DNA from: DATDAH01 sp963792205
GTDB taxonomy: Bacteria; Actinomycetota; Acidimicrobiia; Acidimicrobiales; DATDAH01
Length of the DNA: 64,000 nucleotides
Direction: 5' to 3'
Assembly: GCA_963792205.1 (NCBI GenBank)
Contig: CAWBVI010000002.1
Location: forward strand, 186,001-250,000
Shown one piece after another: positions 62,865 through 64,000 of this stretch. The notes below the pieces were generated by a model. It saw only the letters and a program-made list of their open reading frames with translations. It was not told the DNA's origin and made no database searches. Position 1 is the first letter of the stretch. Each line of letters begins with the position of its first letter. Position numbers and translations under genes: made by a program.

Positions 62865-64000
62865 ATGGGGAAGAACAACCGCCAGCGCCGGGCCGCGAAG
62901 GTCCGCCGCCGCTCCCGGGTGGGCGGGCGCGGCATCGGCCGGCCGCACGTCGACGCCGGGCCACCCCCGACGCCGGCCCAGCTCTTCGTGAGCGCCGCCC
63001 AGGCGCTCCATGTCGGCGACCAAGACACCGTCGAGTGGATGCTCGGCGAGCTCGCCGACCTCTGGCCCGACGACGCCGTGCCCGAGGTCCAGGATCGGCT
63101 CGAGCGTGACGTGGCCCGGCTCTGGGACCACGGGTGGCAGCCGGCCGACATCGACCGCATCGTGGCCAAGGAGCTGGGTGATCCCGGCGCCCGCCTGGTG
63201 CGGGGCGTCATCGCCACCCAGGCCGCGGCGTACGCCGAGCTCGGCGAGCGGGCGGCCCCGGCATGGATGGCGCAGCTCGACGCCCTCGAGGCCCGGCCCT
63301 CCGGTGAGGGCCTCGGCCCGGTGCTGCGGTCGGTGGCCGAGTCCTGGCCCGACGCCCTGGCCCTGGCTGTCGAGCTCCTGGCCCTGCTCGGCTACCTGCC
63401 GGCGATCCCCACGCTCACCGAGCCGCCGTCGGCCTGGCGGGAAGGCACCGTGCCGGCGTCGGTCGACGTCCCGGCAGCCCTGCTGCAGAAGATCCGGGCG
63501 CTGCTGGCCAAGGCCGAGTCGACCACGTTCGACGCCGAGGCCGAGGCGTTCACCGCCAAGGCGCAGGAGCTGATGGCCCGCCACCGCATCGATCGGGCAG
63601 TGCTGGCCGGTGCCGGCGGGGCCGAGGACGACGAGGTCCTCGCCCGCCGCATCGGCACCGACGACCCCTACGCCGACGCCAAGGCGATGCTGCTGGGCGG
63701 GATCGCCGAGGCCAACGGCGCCCGGGCGGTGTGGGCCAAGGGGCTCGGCTCCAGCACGGTGTTCGGCTACGCGGTCGAGCTCGACGTGATCGAGGAGCTC
63801 TACACCTCGCTCCTGGTCCAGGCCATGGCCGCCATGCGCCGGGAGGGCTCGAAGCAGGACGCCTACGGGCGCAGCCGGACCAAGAGCTTTCGCCGGTCCT
63901 TCCTGACCGCGTACGCGGGCCGGATCACCGACCGCCTGATGGAGGCGGTCGAGGAGATCGTCGAGGAGGCCATCGCCGAGACCGGGACCGACCTGGTGCC
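62865..64000 (+). CDS. DUF2786 domain protein, cut by right edge
   Basis: ATG 62865 opens a basic start (GKNNRQRRAAKVRRRS) and continues to the window end, about 378 residues seen. Around residues 205-250 the segment LLQKIRALLAKAESTTFDAE and FTAKAQELMARHRID is the DUF2786 signature. The rest is helical, with a C-terminal stretch including RSFLTAYAGRITDRLMEAV. DUF2786 proteins are of unknown function. The gene probably continues beyond the window. Confidence 0.8.
   Translation, partial: MGKNNRQRRAAKVRRRSRVGGRGIGRPHVDAGPPPTPAQLFVSAAQALHVGDQDTVEWMLGELADLWPDDAVPEVQDRLERDVARLWDHGWQPADIDRIVAKELGDPGARLVRGVIATQAAAYAELGERAAPAWMAQLDALEARPSGEGLGPVLRSVAESWPDALALAVELLALLGYLPAIPTLTEPPSAWREGTVPASVDVPAALLQKIRALLAKAESTTFDAEAEAFTAKAQELMARHRIDRAVLAGAGGAEDDEVLARRIGTDDPYADAKAMLLGGIAEANGARAVWAKGLGSSTVFGYAVELDVIEELYTSLLVQAMAAMRREGSKQDAYGRSRTKSFRRSFLTAYAGRITDRLMEAVEEIVEEAIAETGTDLV

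Overview
The window is 64 kb of very GC-rich chromosomal DNA. Genes are tightly packed, often with 4-base start/stop overlaps, and GTG and TTG starts are common. Coding thirds of codons are almost all G or C. Gene content (form I CO dehydrogenase, SCO6745-like, DUF5995-like and MpaB-type proteins, many signal-protein and lipoprotein genes) fits an aerobic actinobacterium, perhaps of the Acidimicrobiia; that placement is inference from gene content, not from a marker gene. No rRNA, tRNA, CRISPR array, insertion sequence or prophage was seen.

Layout. 1-5.1 kb: edge of an acyl-CoA dehydrogenase-like gene, an HxlR regulator, a large patatin-like membrane protein and a two-domain monooxygenase-like protein. 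5.2-16.3 kb: a complete CO oxidation locus. coxM-coxS-coxL-coxG run rightward, followed by five tiny single-membrane-span genes; a convergent leftward operon carries the maturation factors (XdhC-YHS fusion, second XdhC, an 87-aa protein, the MoxR ATPase CoxD, the VWA protein CoxE) plus a 93-aa protein and a GIY-YIG-like protein. The CoxL active-site motif AYRCSFR marks a true form I CO dehydrogenase, so the organism probably scavenges CO. 16.5-24.3 kb: secreted lamin-tail/excalibur protein, DsrE protein, a PLD-helicase-DUF3427 protein with a coupled small gene, a gene fragment, a repeated-HTH protein, and a CHAD-ParA pair. 24.5-31.3 kb: SH3/metallo-beta-lactamase protein, a secreted delta-60 repeat protein, two small membrane coiled-coil proteins, and a GMC oxidoreductase.

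31.3-41 kb: KAP P-loop ATPase divergent from a multispan membrane protein, several small enzymes, an ABCG-type exporter, a nucleotide cyclase and a DUF4097-like protein. 41.1-48.1 kb: a histidine utilisation operon hutH-hutU-phyH-def-hutF-hutI in which no hutG is present but a peptide-deformylase homologue sits between hutU/phyH and hutF. 48.3-64 kb: CorA, an unknown protein, an MpaB-type oxygenase, a 1000-aa cyclase-ATPase, dodecin, a secreted M14 carboxypeptidase, PPK2 polyphosphate kinase, a pectinacetylesterase-like lipoprotein, Pcm, a DUF4234 protein and a DUF2786 protein cut by the right edge.

An important caveat: at least 19 single-base frame breaks cut otherwise well-conserved genes, about 15 of them in the same direction (one extra base). 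When those bases are removed the genes come out at full family length. This looks like residual insertion errors of a long-read assembly rather than mass gene decay, so genes called frameshifted here are probably intact in the organism. The best candidates for undescribed biology are the five-gene small membrane protein cassette behind coxG, the deformylase-for-HutG arrangement in the hut operon, and the CHAD-ParA pair.
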